From positions 186,001 through 250,000 of the forward strand of contig NZ_FZTC01000034.1 in assembly GCF_900200035.1 (NCBI RefSeq): a DNA stretch of 64,000 bases, written 5' to 3'. The notes under the pieces are model-generated. The model was not told the origin of the DNA, ran no database searches, and saw nothing but the letters and a program-made list of their open reading frames with translations. A program made the translations under genes and the position numbers. Shown piece after piece: positions 50,467 through 60,029 of this stretch. Source of the stretch: Klebsiella grimontii. Lineage in GTDB: Bacteria; Pseudomonadota; Gammaproteobacteria; Enterobacterales; Enterobacteriaceae. Each line of letters opens with the position of its first letter. The stretch's first letter is position 1.

Positions 50467-50502
50467 TGCACCATCCCGGCGCAGAGGTGTCGGGATGGTG
50501 CA
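50467..50502 (+). terminator. hairpin after the urease operon
   Basis: TGCACCATCCCG and its complement form a perfect 12-bp stem with a 12-nt loop directly after the ureG stop. There is no clear T-tract, so full termination is uncertain. Confidence 0.5.
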
Positions 50503-50613
50503 TGCCCCGCCCTCTCTTTAGCCATCCCCTTCATAAAGCCCTGATAGCGCCTGCCCTGCGATGTGGCATAAGGTTTGCTAATTCCAGTCATGCCTAACCA
50601 TTAAGGAATGACT

Positions 50614-52221
50614 ATGTCATCACTGGATATAAAAACTGATTTACCTGCGCAAACCAGTGCCTCCGGCTCAAAAGAAACGCTGGAAGATTATACCCTTCGC
50701 TATGCTCCGCTGAGCTTTCGCCGCTGGGGACCGGGGGTTGTGGCGGTGACCGCCTTAGGCGGCATCGCCTATCTGGCTGACTTTTCTATCGGTGCCAGCA
50801 TCGGCATGGCGTGGGGCACCACCAATGCGATTTACGCGATCCTGCTGGCGGCGCTGGTTATTTTTCTTACCGGTATCCCGCTGGCGATTACCGCCGCGCG
50901 CTATAACATCGACCTCGACCTGATCACCCGCAGCGCCGGTTTCGGCTACTTTGGCTCGGTGATCACTAGCATTATCTTCGCCGGATTTACCTTTATCTTC
51001 TTCGCGCTTGAAGGCTCGATCATGGCGCAGGGGCTGCTGGTGGGCCTGGGGATCCCGCTGTGGATGGGCTACCTCATCGCCACGCTGATGGTATTGCCGC
51101 TGGTGGTCTACGGCATGAAGGCGCTGACTCGCCTTCAGGTCTGGACAACGCCGCTGTGGCTGGTCCTGATGGTGGTTCCGGTGGCCTGGCTTATCGCCAA
51201 AGACCCGGATCTGGTGGATGGGTTTATGAACTTCGCCGGTAAAAACAACGCCGCAACGGTAGACTTGACCGCCATTATGCTCGGCGCGGGGGTATGCCTG
51301 TCGCTGATCATGCAGATTGGCGAGCAGATCGACTACCTGCGCTTTATGCCGCCGAAGACCGCGGAAAACAGCAAAAGCTGGTGGCTGGCGGTGTTCTCCG
51401 CTGGTCCGGGCTGGGTCGTGTTAGGCGCGATTAAACAGATTATCGGCGCTTTCCTCGGCTTCTATCTGCTGACCCGCTTCCCGGCAGTGCATAACACCGA
51501 GCCGGTACAGCAGTTCGTCAGCGTCTTCGATAACCTGGTCCCCGGCTGGCTGGCGCTTACCCTCGCGGTGGTACTGGTGGTTATCTCGCAGATTAAAATT
51601 AACGTCACCAACGCCTATTCCGGCTCGCTGGCGTGGACCAGCGCCTGGACGCGCACCACCAAGCGCTACCCGGGGCGGATTATTTTCGTCATCGTCAACC
51701 TGACCATTGCCCTTGCCCTGATGGAAGGCGACATGTTCAGCGCTCTGGCGTGGATCCTCGGCTTCTATTCCAACTTTGCCATCGCCTGGGTGGTGGTAGT
51801 CGCCACCGATATCACCGTCAACAAAGGCCTGCTGAAGCTGGCCCCGGCGCAGCCGGAGTATCGTCGCGGGATGATCTATAACGTCAACCCGGTGGGCGTG
51901 GTGGCTTTTGCCCTCGCAGCAGGCCTGTCGATTAGCGCCTTCTTCGGCCTGTTGGGCGAAACGCTGGCGCCGTTCTCGCCGCTGATCGCGCTGGCGGTGG
52001 CTTTCGTAATGACGCCGGTCATGGGGATCACCACCCGCGGGCGCTATTACATTAAACAGCGCGATGACGGGATCCCCGAGCCGCGCTACGATGCGCAGGG
52101 CAACGCGTCGACCACCGTTTACCGCTGCCTGAGCTGCCGGGAGGAGTACGAACGTCCGGACGTAATGCATTCGCACAAGCATCAGGGCGCGATTTGCTCG
52201 CTGTGTAAGAGTATGGAATAA
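50614..52221 (+). CDS. NCS1-family purine/cytosine permease-like transporter with Cys-rich tail
   Basis: Membrane transporter of 535 residues with about 12 hydrophobic segments of the nucleobase:cation symporter-1 family; recognisable are the helix-1 region (GGIAYLADFSIGASIGMAWG) and INVTNAYSGSLAWTSAWTR in the middle. The last ~35 residues carry CLSC, HSHKH and CSLC, a zinc-ribbon-like pattern not usual in NCS1 carriers. The start at MSSLDIKTD has AAGGA 6 nt upstream. It is 151 bp after ureG on the same strand, so a urea-precursor nucleobase, hydantoin or allantoin is a plausible but unproven cargo. Confidence 0.82.
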   Translation: MSSLDIKTDLPAQTSASGSKETLEDYTLRYAPLSFRRWGPGVVAVTALGGIAYLADFSIGASIGMAWGTTNAIYAILLAALVIFLTGIPLAITAARYNIDLDLITRSAGFGYFGSVITSIIFAGFTFIFFALEGSIMAQGLLVGLGIPLWMGYLIATLMVLPLVVYGMKALTRLQVWTTPLWLVLMVVPVAWLIAKDPDLVDGFMNFAGKNNAATVDLTAIMLGAGVCLSLIMQIGEQIDYLRFMPPKTAENSKSWWLAVFSAGPGWVVLGAIKQIIGAFLGFYLLTRFPAVHNTEPVQQFVSVFDNLVPGWLALTLAVVLVVISQIKINVTNAYSGSLAWTSAWTRTTKRYPGRIIFVIVNLTIALALMEGDMFSALAWILGFYSNFAIAWVVVVATDITVNKGLLKLAPAQPEYRRGMIYNVNPVGVVAFALAAGLSISAFFGLLGETLAPFSPLIALAVAFVMTPVMGITTRGRYYIKQRDDGIPEPRYDAQGNASTTVYRCLSCREEYERPDVMHSHKHQGAICSLCKSME

Positions 52222-52267
52222 GTAGGAAGGCAGGCCGACAGGACGTCGGCCTGTGAAACAGAAGACG

Positions 52268-53281
52268 TTATGCCGCCGGGAGTTCAGCCAGCGGCCAGCG
52301 CGGACGAACGGTCACGCCGAGCTCCGCTTTCGCCCCGGAGCGCAGACGAACCATCCCGGCATAGGCAATCATCGCGCCGTTATCGGTGCAAAATTCAGGA
52401 CGGGCATAGAAGACTTCCCCGCCGCGCTTTTGCATCATTTCCGCCAGCTTCGCGCGCAGCGTACGGTTAGCGCTGACGCCCCCCGCCATCACCAGCCGTT
52501 TAAAGCCGGTTTGCTCCAGTGCGCGGCGGCACTTAATCATCAGCGTATCCACGACCGCGTCTTCAAACGCGCGGGCGATATCGGCGCGGGTCTGGTCGTC
52601 ATCGCCGTTGTTGCGGATGGTGTTCGCGGCAAAGGTTTTCAGACCAGAGAAGCTGAAATCCAGGCCGGGGCGGTCGGTCATCGGTCGCGGGAAGACAAAG
52701 CGCCCTTCGGTGCCCTGAGAAGCCATCTTCGACAGCATCGGGCCGCCGGGATAATCCAGCCCCAGCAGTTTAGCCGTCTTATCGAAGGCTTCGCCCGCCG
52801 CGTCGTCAATAGACTCGCCTAACAGCTCGTACTGGCCAATGCCGGTGACGCTGATCAGCTGGGTATGACCGCCGGAAACCAGCAGCGCGACAAAAGGATA
52901 CTGCGGCGGATTATCTTCCAGCATCGGCGCCAGCAGGTGCCCTTCCATATGGTGTACCGGGATCGCCGGAACGTTCCAGGCGAACGCCAGCGATCGGCCA
53001 ACCGTGGCGCCGACCAGCAGCGCGCCAACCAGACCCGGGCCCGCCGTATACGCAACGGCATCAATATCCTTTGCCGTCAGCCCGGCTTCCTTGAGCGCCG
53101 CCTGAATCAGGGGGACAGTTTTACGCACGTGGTCGCGCGAGGCCAGCTCAGGCACCACGCCGCCGTAGTCAGCGTGCAATTTCACCTGACTATACAGCTG
53201 GTTGGCTAACAGACCTTTTTCGTCGTCATAAATGGCGATGCCGGTTTCATCGCAGGATGTTTCAATTCCCAGTACACGCAT
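52268..53281 (-). CDS. tsaD: tRNA N6-threonylcarbamoyladenosine synthase subunit TsaD
   Basis: Universal Kae1/TsaD ATPase of 337 residues that transfers threonylcarbamoyl to A37 of ANN-decoding tRNAs. Features are [15 protein letters not shown] at the N-terminus, the metal-binding [10 protein letters not shown] motif and VSGGHTQL. It is divergent from rpsU, the conserved enteric arrangement. Convergent with the NCS1 gene. Confidence 0.97.
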   Translation of the reverse strand: MRVLGIETSCDETGIAIYDDEKGLLANQLYSQVKLHADYGGVVPELASRDHVRKTVPLIQAALKEAGLTAKDIDAVAYTAGPGLVGALLVGATVGRSLAFAWNVPAIPVHHMEGHLLAPMLEDNPPQYPFVALLVSGGHTQLISVTGIGQYELLGESIDDAAGEAFDKTAKLLGLDYPGGPMLSKMASQGTEGRFVFPRPMTDRPGLDFSFSGLKTFAANTIRNNGDDDQTRADIARAFEDAVVDTLMIKCRRALEQTGFKRLVMAGGVSANRTLRAKLAEMMQKRGGEVFYARPEFCTDNGAMIAYAGMVRLRSGAKAELGVTVRPRWPLAELPAA

Positions 53282-53418
53282 GGCTAGTTTTACCTCGTTT
53301 CAATACCGCGCAGTGTAGGACCAATGCGGGTTGATGTAAAACTTTCCTCACCCCTGGCGTTCACTTCGTGTATACTCCCTGTCCTTATAAAAGTCCCTTT
53401 CAAAAATCGCGTCGGTGC

Positions 53419-53448
53419 TTTACAAAGCAGCAGCAATTGCAGTAAAAT
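53419..53448 (+). promoter_or_regulatory. putative rpsU promoter
   Basis: TTTACA and TAAAAT with an 18-bp spacer, 71 bp before rpsU. A second -10-like TATACT lies at 53371-53376 without a good -35. E. coli has two tandem promoters here. Confidence 0.4.
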
Positions 53449-53479
53449 TCCGCACCATTTTGAAATAAGCTGGCGCTGA

Positions 53480-53734
<255 letters not shown>

Positions 53735-53781
53735 TCTGTTGGGAGCATAGCTCTCAATTCAGACCGAGTTGTAGTTGTAAG

Positions 53782-53820
53782 GCCGTGCTTCCGAAAGGAA
53801 TGCGCGGCTTATTTTCGTTT
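53782..53820 (+). terminator. rpsU-dnaG attenuating terminator (T1)
   Basis: GCCGTGCTTCC-GAAA-GGAATGCGCGGC followed by TTATTTTCGTTT: an imperfect GNRA-loop hairpin with T-rich tail, equivalent to T1 of the E. coli operon. Confidence 0.8.
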
Positions 53821-53843
53821 ATGCATTAGCATATACACGACAT

Positions 53844-53944
53844 CATTCAGGATGCACTCTGGCAGCAAGGGAGTGAGTCCCGGCGCTTACTCAAGTAAGT
53901 GGCAGGGGTGAACGAACTTAGCCAACGCAGAGGCAATCTGAAGG
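53844..53944. repeat. palindromic ~100-bp repeat, copy A (before dnaG)
   Basis: An imperfect palindrome ends 23 bp before the dnaG ATG, centred on CTTACT-CA-AGTAAG (53886-53899), with outer ends ATCATTCAGG and ATCTGAAGG. Its left 40 bases align closely with copy B after dnaG, sharing ATCATTCA, GGCAGCAAG and a GAGTGAGTCC-like stretch. Probably a dispersed intergenic repeat. Confidence 0.65.
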
Positions 53945-53967
53945 CTCAAGTGTATAAAACGGGGCAT

Positions 53968-55713
53968 ATGGCTGGACGAATCCCACGAGTATTTATCAAT
54001 GACCTGCTGGCGCGCACCGACATCGTCGATCTGATCGATGCCCGGGTAAAGCTGAAAAAGCAGGGCAAGAATTATCACGCGTGCTGTCCGTTCCATAACG
54101 AAAAAACCCCCTCTTTCACCGTCAATGGTGAAAAACAGTTTTACCACTGCTTTGGCTGCGGTGCGCACGGCAACGCTATCGACTTCCTGATGAACTACGA
54201 CAAGCTCGAGTTCGTGGAAACCGTCGAAGAGCTGGCCGCCATGCATAATCTTGACGTGCCGTATGAAGCAGGTAGCGGGCCCAGCCAGATTGAGCGCCAT
54301 CAGCGGCAAAATCTTTATCAGCTGATGGATGGTCTGAACACGTTTTATCAACAGTCTCTGATGCAACCCGCCGCCGACCCCGCGCGCCAGTATCTGGAAA
54401 AACGCGGCTTAAGCAGTGAGGTCATTACGCGCTTTGCGATTGGCTACGCCCCTCCCGGCTGGGACAACGTTTTAAAACGTTTTGGCGGTAATCAAGAAAA
54501 TCGCCAGTCGCTGATTGATGCAGGCATGCTGGTCACGAACGATCAGGGGCGCAGTTACGACCGCTTCCGCGAACGGGTGATGTTCCCCATCCGCGATAAG
54601 CGAGGCCGGGTGATTGGTTTTGGTGGTCGCGTGCTGGGTGATGCCCTGCCGAAGTACCTGAACTCCCCGGAGACCGATATTTTCCATAAAGGCCGCCAGC
54701 TGTACGGTCTTTATGAAGCGCAGCAGGACAACGCTGAACCGTCCCGCCTGCTGGTGGTCGAAGGCTATATGGACGTGGTGGCGCTGGCGCAATTCGGCAT
54801 CAACTATGCCGTTGCGTCGTTAGGAACGTCGACGACCGCTGACCATATTCAGCTGTTGTTCCGGGTCACCAATCAGGTGGTTTGCTGCTACGACGGCGAC
54901 CGGGCTGGCCGCGATGCCGCCTGGCGCGCGCTGGAAACGGCGCTGCCGTATATGACCGACGGGCGTCAGCTACGCTTTATGTTTCTGCCGGATGGCGAAG
55001 ATCCGGATACGCTGGTGCGCAAAGAGGGGAAAGCCGCATTTGAAGCGCGGATGGAGCAGGCTCAGCCGCTCTCCACGTTTTTGTTCAACAGCCTGCTACC
55101 GCAGGTGGATTTGAGCACCCCGGACGGACGCGCGCAGCTGAGTACGTTAGCCTTGCCGCTAATAACTCAGGTACCGGGCGAAACGCTGCGCATTTATCTG
55201 CGTCAGGAGTTAGGCAATAAGCTGGGGATTTTAGACGATGCGCAGCTTGAACGTTTAATGCCAAAACAGTCTGAAAATGGCATCCAGCGCCCTGCTCCGC
55301 AGCTAAAACGCACGACCATGCGTATACTGATAGGACTACTGGTACAAAACCCGGACCTGGCCCCGCTGGTACCGCCTCTCGAAGGGCTGGACCCGCGTAA
55401 AATGCCCGGGCTTGGTTTGTTCAACGAACTGGTTAAAACCTGTTTAGCACAGCCGGGCCTGACTACCGGACTGCTTTTAGAGCAGTATCGCGGCACAAAT
55501 GAAGCCGCAACCCTTGAAAAACTGTCGATGTGGGACGATATAGCAGATAAGGATATTGCTGAAAAAACCTTCACCGACTCGCTCAACCATATGTTTGATT
55601 CACTGCTGGAACTGCGGCAAGAAGAGTTGATAGCTCGCGACCGCACGCACGGTTTAAGCAGTGAAGAACGCCGGGAGCTCTGGACTATCAGCCAGGAACT
55701 GGCCAAAAAATAA
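53968..55713 (+). CDS. dnaG: DNA primase
   Basis: Primase of 581 residues that makes RNA primers at the fork. An N-terminal zinc domain (CCPFHNEKTPSF...HCFGCG), the Toprim catalytic core (VVEGYMDVVAL; CCYDGDRAGRDAA) and the C-terminal DnaB-binding helical domain are all present. The start at MAGRIPRVFIND is the conserved one; the frame is open 23 codons upstream through the repeat, and the ribosome site is weak, as in E. coli, where DnaG is kept scarce. Confidence 0.98.
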   Translation: MAGRIPRVFINDLLARTDIVDLIDARVKLKKQGKNYHACCPFHNEKTPSFTVNGEKQFYHCFGCGAHGNAIDFLMNYDKLEFVETVEELAAMHNLDVPYEAGSGPSQIERHQRQNLYQLMDGLNTFYQQSLMQPAADPARQYLEKRGLSSEVITRFAIGYAPPGWDNVLKRFGGNQENRQSLIDAGMLVTNDQGRSYDRFRERVMFPIRDKRGRVIGFGGRVLGDALPKYLNSPETDIFHKGRQLYGLYEAQQDNAEPSRLLVVEGYMDVVALAQFGINYAVASLGTSTTADHIQLLFRVTNQVVCCYDGDRAGRDAAWRALETALPYMTDGRQLRFMFLPDGEDPDTLVRKEGKAAFEARMEQAQPLSTFLFNSLLPQVDLSTPDGRAQLSTLALPLITQVPGETLRIYLRQELGNKLGILDDAQLERLMPKQSENGIQRPAPQLKRTTMRILIGLLVQNPDLAPLVPPLEGLDPRKMPGLGLFNELVKTCLAQPGLTTGLLLEQYRGTNEAATLEKLSMWDDIADKDIAEKTFTDSLNHMFDSLLELRQEELIARDRTHGLSSEERRELWTISQELAKK

Positions 55714-55725
55714 GCGAAAGATTAA

Positions 55726-55834
55726 ATCATTCAAGTTGTATCAAGGCAGCAAGAGAACGAACTCCTGGAAGGAAACATAAATCCATGACCAGGATGAAGG
55801 AACGCAGCTAACGCTAAGACAACTTGAAGGATGA
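55726..55834. repeat. palindromic ~100-bp repeat, copy B (dnaG-rpoD gap)
   Basis: Outer arms TTCAAGTTGT (55730-55739) and ACAACTTGAA (55819-55828) are perfect inverted repeats, and inner arms TCCTGG/CCAGGA (55763-55768, 55789-55794) pair as well. The left part aligns with copy A. It fills the dnaG-rpoD gap, where E. coli mRNA is cut by RNase E. Confidence 0.7.
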
Positions 55835-55986
55835 CGTATTTAACGGCTTAACTGCCGAATATCGTTCGGGAAGACCCCGACAGCCGCTCGAGGCGCAGCG
55901 GCAATAATATAAGTACGCCCTCGCTTTAAATGTTGGCAGTTCGCCTGCTTACACCAATCAAACGAATTAAGTGTGGATACCGTCTT

Positions 55987-57831
55987 ATGGAGCAAAACCC
56001 GCAGTCACAGCTGAAGCTTCTTGTCCAACGTGGTAAGGAGCAAGGCTATCTGACCTATGCCGAGGTCAATGACCATCTGCCGGAAGATATCGTCGACTCC
56101 GACCAGATCGAAGACATCATCCAAATGATCAACGACATGGGCATTCAGGTGATGGAAGAAGCACCGGATGCCGATGATCTCTTGCTTGCTGAAACGAACA
56201 ACAATACCGACGAAGATGCGGAAGAAGCTGCCGCGCAGGTTCTCTCCAGCGTTGAGTCTGAAATCGGACGCACAACCGACCCGGTGCGTATGTACATGCG
56301 CGAAATGGGTACCGTCGAACTGCTGACGCGCGAAGGCGAAATTGACATCGCTAAACGCATCGAAGACGGGATTAACCAGGTCCAGTGCTCGGTTGCGGAA
56401 TACCCGGAAGCGATCACCTATCTGCTGGAGCAGTACGATCGCGTTGAAGCGGAAGAAGCGCGCCTGTCCGATCTGATCACCGGCTTTGTCGACCCGAACG
56501 CTGAAGAAGATCTGGCGCCAACCGCCACTCACGTCGGTTCTGAACTCTCTCAGGAAGAGATGGATGACGACGAAGACGAAGATGAAGAAGAAGACGACGA
56601 CAGCAGCGATGACGACAACAGCATCGACCCTGAGCTGGCGCGCGAGAAATTCGCCGAACTGCGTACGCAGTACGAACTGACCCGCGACACCATCAAAGCG
56701 AAAGGTCGTAGCCACGCCGCAGCGCAGGAAGAGATCCTCAAGCTGTCTGAAGTGTTCAAACAGTTCCGTCTGGTGCCGAAGCAGTTTGATTACCTGGTTA
56801 ACAGCATGCGTGTCATGATGGATCGCGTTCGTACTCAAGAACGTATTATCATGAAGCTGTGCGTTGAACAGTGCAAAATGCCGAAGAAAAACTTCATCAC
56901 TCTGTTCACTGGCAACGAAACCAGCGAAACCTGGTTCAACGCGGCCATCGCCATGAACAAGCCGTGGTCAGAGAAGCTGCTTGACGTAAAAGAAGACGTC
57001 CAGCGCGGCCTGATGAAGCTGCAGCAGATTGAGCAAGAGACCGGCCTGACCATTGAGCAGGTAAAAGATATCAACCGTCGCATGTCCATCGGTGAAGCGA
57101 AAGCCCGCCGTGCGAAGAAAGAGATGGTTGAAGCGAACCTGCGTCTGGTTATCTCGATCGCCAAGAAATACACCAACCGCGGTCTGCAGTTCCTAGACCT
57201 GATCCAGGAAGGCAACATCGGTCTGATGAAAGCGGTTGATAAGTTTGAATACCGCCGCGGCTATAAGTTTTCCACCTACGCAACCTGGTGGATCCGTCAG
57301 GCGATCACCCGCTCTATCGCCGACCAGGCGCGCACCATCCGTATTCCGGTGCATATGATTGAGACGATCAACAAGCTCAACCGTATTTCCCGCCAGATGC
57401 TGCAGGAGATGGGCCGCGAGCCGACGCCGGAAGAGCTGGCCGAGCGTATGCTGATGCCGGAAGATAAAATTCGTAAGGTGCTGAAAATCGCCAAAGAGCC
57501 GATCTCCATGGAAACGCCGATTGGCGACGATGAAGATTCGCATCTGGGAGATTTCATCGAGGATAACACCCTCGAGCTGCCGCTGGACTCTGCCACCACC
57601 GAGAGCCTGCGCGCCGCCACCCATGACGTTCTGGCTGGCCTGACCGCCCGAGAAGCGAAAGTCCTGCGTATGCGCTTCGGTATCGACATGAATACCGATC
57701 ACACGCTGGAAGAAGTGGGTAAACAGTTCGACGTTACCCGCGAACGTATCCGTCAGATCGAAGCGAAGGCGCTGCGTAAACTGCGTCATCCGAGCCGCTC
57801 TGAAGTGCTGCGTAGCTTCCTCGACGATTAA
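55987..57831 (+). CDS. rpoD: RNA polymerase sigma-70 (RpoD)
   Basis: Housekeeping sigma factor of 614 residues. Region 1.1 starts [13 protein letters not shown]; a non-conserved acidic insert ([18 protein letters not shown], about 195-212) is followed by regions 2 ([21 protein letters not shown]), 3 and 4 ([20 protein letters not shown]). An earlier in-frame ATG at 55930 gives a 19-residue non-conserved extension and was rejected. Third gene of the macromolecular synthesis operon. Confidence 0.98.
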   Translation: MEQNPQSQLKLLVQRGKEQGYLTYAEVNDHLPEDIVDSDQIEDIIQMINDMGIQVMEEAPDADDLLLAETNNNTDEDAEEAAAQVLSSVESEIGRTTDPVRMYMREMGTVELLTREGEIDIAKRIEDGINQVQCSVAEYPEAITYLLEQYDRVEAEEARLSDLITGFVDPNAEEDLAPTATHVGSELSQEEMDDDEDEDEEEDDDSSDDDNSIDPELAREKFAELRTQYELTRDTIKAKGRSHAAAQEEILKLSEVFKQFRLVPKQFDYLVNSMRVMMDRVRTQERIIMKLCVEQCKMPKKNFITLFTGNETSETWFNAAIAMNKPWSEKLLDVKEDVQRGLMKLQQIEQETGLTIEQVKDINRRMSIGEAKARRAKKEMVEANLRLVISIAKKYTNRGLQFLDLIQEGNIGLMKAVDKFEYRRGYKFSTYATWWIRQAITRSIADQARTIRIPVHMIETINKLNRISRQMLQEMGREPTPEELAERMLMPEDKIRKVLKIAKEPISMETPIGDDEDSHLGDFIEDNTLELPLDSATTESLRAATHDVLAGLTAREAKVLRMRFGIDMNTDHTLEEVGKQFDVTRERIRQIEAKALRKLRHPSRSEVLRSFLDD

Positions 57832-57848
57832 TTATCGCCGCGTACCGC

Positions 57849-57879
57849 AAAAAGCCAGTCAAATGACTGGCTTTTTTTA
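57849..57879 (+). terminator. rpoD terminator
   Basis: AAAGCCAGTCA-AA-TGACTGGCTTT followed by TTTT, about 20 bp after the rpoD stop: a textbook intrinsic terminator. Confidence 0.92.
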
Positions 57880-57997
57880 TGCCTGAACGGTAATCATTTA
57901 TTTAAGAAATATTAAAACCAAAATATAAAACCCTTAAAAATATATTCAGGCCATATTCTTAATTACTTCTTTATAGGCAGATAAACAACTGGACTCA

Positions 57998-58050
57998 CCG
58001 TTTTACGTTTGTACTATGGGTTTATGGATAGCCCATAGGGCCTAAAACGG
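57998..58050. promoter_or_regulatory. nested inverted repeats before the TetR-type gene (candidate operator)
   Basis: Outer arms CCGTTTTA (57998-58005) and TAAAACGG (58043-58050) enclose inner arms CTATGGG (58014-58020) and CCCATAG (58032-58038). The array ends 23 bp before the regulator ATG and suits autoregulation. A further CATAGGG lies at 58060-58066. Confidence 0.55.
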
Positions 58051-58073
58051 AAGATAAATCATAGGGAAATGGA

Positions 58074-58736
58074 ATGAATAGCAAGCGTAAAATTCAGCTG
58101 GCTGATTTTAATAGAACGGTTATTTTAACCACATCTAATACCTTATTTCTCAGTCGCGGAATAGAAAATACCACCATGGATGTGATCGCCCATGAAACGG
58201 GTTTTAGCAAAACAACGCTTTATACCTATTTTGAAAATAAAAAAGATATTCTGGATCATCTTATCCTTCAGGGAATGGAGCATTTCCATCAGGAGGTGCT
58301 AAAAATAGCCAATCGGCAAAATTCATTTCGCGACTTTTATCGCGAGCTATGCCATGCGCTGATCGCTCTCCACGAAGCGAGCATTGCCTATTTTCCCGCT
58401 ATTACAGGCAAAATCGCGAGTTCTGAAAAAATCACTAAAAACAATAAAGCGTTGAAAAGTATCTCTATGATTGGTGAACAGATAAACCATATTATCGCCG
58501 CGCAAATTACCGACGCCGCCGAAAAAAAAGAGATCGCGCTGAATGCTCCCGCCGCGGACGTCACGATGCTGTTCTGGCTCTGCCTGACCGGACTCGTAGA
58601 AAAATCCTCACATAGAGAATCCTATCTTTTACGTCACCTTGAAAAAGACCGTAAATCCTTTCTCGACTTCGCTTTTAACTCAGTACTATTAATGATAGAA
58701 AAAGGGAATATTAGCGATAACGCAAAAGCTGGCTAA
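58074..58736 (+). CDS. TetR/AcrR family transcriptional regulator (orphan)
   Basis: Regulator of 220 residues with an N-terminal TetR helix-turn-helix (about 12-58, with TTMDVIAHETGFSKTTLYTYF) and a helical ligand domain without a recognisable subfamily. The gene is more AT-rich than its neighbours and has no divergent or co-oriented partner: rpoD ends upstream and mug converges. E. coli has no gene here. It may control a distant locus or only itself. A GCTGGCTAAAGCC stem-loop (58728-58756) overlaps its stop codon. Confidence 0.85.
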   Translation: MNSKRKIQLADFNRTVILTTSNTLFLSRGIENTTMDVIAHETGFSKTTLYTYFENKKDILDHLILQGMEHFHQEVLKIANRQNSFRDFYRELCHALIALHEASIAYFPAITGKIASSEKITKNNKALKSISMIGEQINHIIAAQITDAAEKKEIALNAPAADVTMLFWLCLTGLVEKSSHRESYLLRHLEKDRKSFLDFAFNSVLLMIEKGNISDNAKAG

Positions 58737-58776
58737 AGCCTCAGGCTTTAGCCAGCGCAGAGTCGTCCGCAGTGCC

Positions 58777-59283
58777 TTAAAGCCCTCGCGTTGCCAGCGC
58801 CTCGTCAAGCTCCCGGTAGGCCTCCACCAGCTTATCCAGCGTCGCCCGGTTGAGCCCGCTGGGATTTGGCAACACCCATACTTCCGTCGCGCCTATGGTC
58901 ACCTGCTGTTTGCCCCATTTTACGCCGCGTACCTGAAACGCTTTCTCGAAGGCCTGTTTACCGAGGGTCGCCAGCGCATACGGCTGATACTCTTCCATTT
59001 TTCTGACCAGCTCCCGGCCACCGTCACGGAGCTCCAGCAGCTCGACCTCGCTGGCCTGCACCGTTGGGCGCTCGACGAGCATGGTGATCCCGCAGCGAGT
59101 ATCCAGCAGCTGAAGTTCCTCCTCGGGCTTCAGCAGACGGTCGGTAAACCCGGCCTGGTGAATCACCTTCCAGAAGCGATTTCCCGGATGGGCGAAATGA
59201 AAACCGGTATGGGCGGAAGACTTCCCCGGATTGATACCGCAAAAGACGACCCTCAGGTTCGGCGCCAGAATATCGTTAATCAT
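58777..59283 (-). CDS. mug: G/U mismatch-specific uracil-DNA glycosylase Mug
   Basis: DNA repair glycosylase of 168 residues removing uracil and ethenocytosine from mismatches. The active-site [15 protein letters not shown] motif with catalytic Asn and the late PNPSGLNRA segment are present. The position between rpoD and tRNA ileX is as in E. coli. Convergent with the TetR-type gene. Confidence 0.96.
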   Translation of the reverse strand: MINDILAPNLRVVFCGINPGKSSAHTGFHFAHPGNRFWKVIHQAGFTDRLLKPEEELQLLDTRCGITMLVERPTVQASEVELLELRDGGRELVRKMEEYQPYALATLGKQAFEKAFQVRGVKWGKQQVTIGATEVWVLPNPSGLNRATLDKLVEAYRELDEALATRGL

Positions 59284-59407
59284 ATTTTCCCCAGCTCAAT
59301 ACCTAAAAGGTCATTATAAAGGATTGAAAATGCGTTGTTTATAAAAACAGCAGGCGTGCGTTTTAGGCTGGATTGCGGGGAACAGTTACTTTATAATCCT
59401 TCGCCAC

Positions 59408-59483
59408 GGCCCCTTAGCTCAGTGGTTAGAGCAGGCGACTCATAATCGCTTGGTCGCTGGTTCAAGTCCAGCAGGGGCCACCA
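59408..59483 (+). tRNA. ileX: tRNA-Ile2 (CAU anticodon, ileX)
   Basis: 76-nt tRNA with encoded CCA; acceptor arms GGCCCC and GGGGCC, T arm GGTTCAAGTCC, anticodon CAT at 59441-59443. It is near-identical to E. coli ileX, whose C34 becomes lysidine (by TilS) to read AUA. Not a methionine tRNA despite the CAT anticodon; the location after mug supports this. Confidence 0.95.
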
Positions 59484-59491
59484 GATACAGC

Positions 59492-59522
59492 AAGGGCTGA
59501 CGAGAAATCGTCAGCCCTTTTT
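59492..59522 (+). terminator. ileX terminator
   Basis: AAGGGCTGACGA-GAAA-TCGTCAGCCCTT followed by TTT, 8 bases after the tRNA. Confidence 0.92.
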
Positions 59523-59568
59523 GCATTATGCAGCCCCATCCGGCGCCGCCGCTTAAAATGAGGTCAGG

Positions 59569-59868
59569 TTACACCAGCGCCTGCAGCTGTTCGCGCATAT
59601 AGACGGTGAAGAATTCCGGGTTTTTAATGACGATCCGCTTACCGGAGGCAATTTTGTCCGCCCATCCGGCGACTTTTTCCGTGAACCCGGCATCCCATCC
59701 CTCCTTTTCACCCCGGGCCGTGACGTCGGCAGGGTTCGCCGGTACGCCTAATTCATGCAAATACTTCAAAATTCCCTTCGCGGTACTTTCATCCATAGTA
59801 TTCGGCACCGACAACGAGGTGTTCATACCACCAATAAAATCCAGGGCTTTATCGATTGCTGTTGGCAT
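59569..59868 (-). CDS. yoaC: DUF1889 family protein YoaC
   Basis: Cytoplasmic protein of 99 residues matching E. coli YoaC (IDKALDFIGGMNTS, ESTAKGILKYLHELGVPA, GFTEKVAGWADKI, FFTVYMREQLQALV). Function unknown; helical. The ATG at 59868 has AAGGA 7-8 nt upstream; an earlier ATG in frame lacks a site. In E. coli yoaC lies elsewhere on the chromosome, so its place between ileX and dhaR is specific to this lineage. Confidence 0.92.
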   Translation of the reverse strand: MPTAIDKALDFIGGMNTSLSVPNTMDESTAKGILKYLHELGVPANPADVTARGEKEGWDAGFTEKVAGWADKIASGKRIVIKNPEFFTVYMREQLQALV

Positions 59869-60029
59869 GCTCTTATCCTTAAAATTAACCACGTAATGAA
59901 CATGCTTACACTATGGACCCATCTTTGCCGGGATATCAAAGAGATCGTTGCCTTTCTTTGATTCAGACCGCAGCTAAACGCTTGCGTGCTGCTTTTCTAC
60001 TCGACTATTCCGCACCAGTCACCAGGAAA

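Noticed and set aside
53341-53400. LexA box in the tsaD-rpsU gap
   Set aside because: A CTGT half-site is present, but no CTGT-N8-ACAG pair could be made out.
53899-53967. N-terminal extension of DnaG
   Set aside because: The added codons are translated repeat DNA; conserved primase starts at MAGRIPRV.
55930-55986. N-terminal extension of RpoD
   Set aside because: The extra residues are not part of sigma-70, and the conserved start MEQNPQSQ has its own ATG.
59441-59443. tRNA-Met from the CAT anticodon
   Set aside because: The body sequence and location match ileX, the lysidine-modified isoleucine tRNA.
59408-59900. Integrated island at tRNA ileX
   Set aside because: No integrase, no repeat of the tRNA 3' end in the window, and neighbouring DNA has normal composition.
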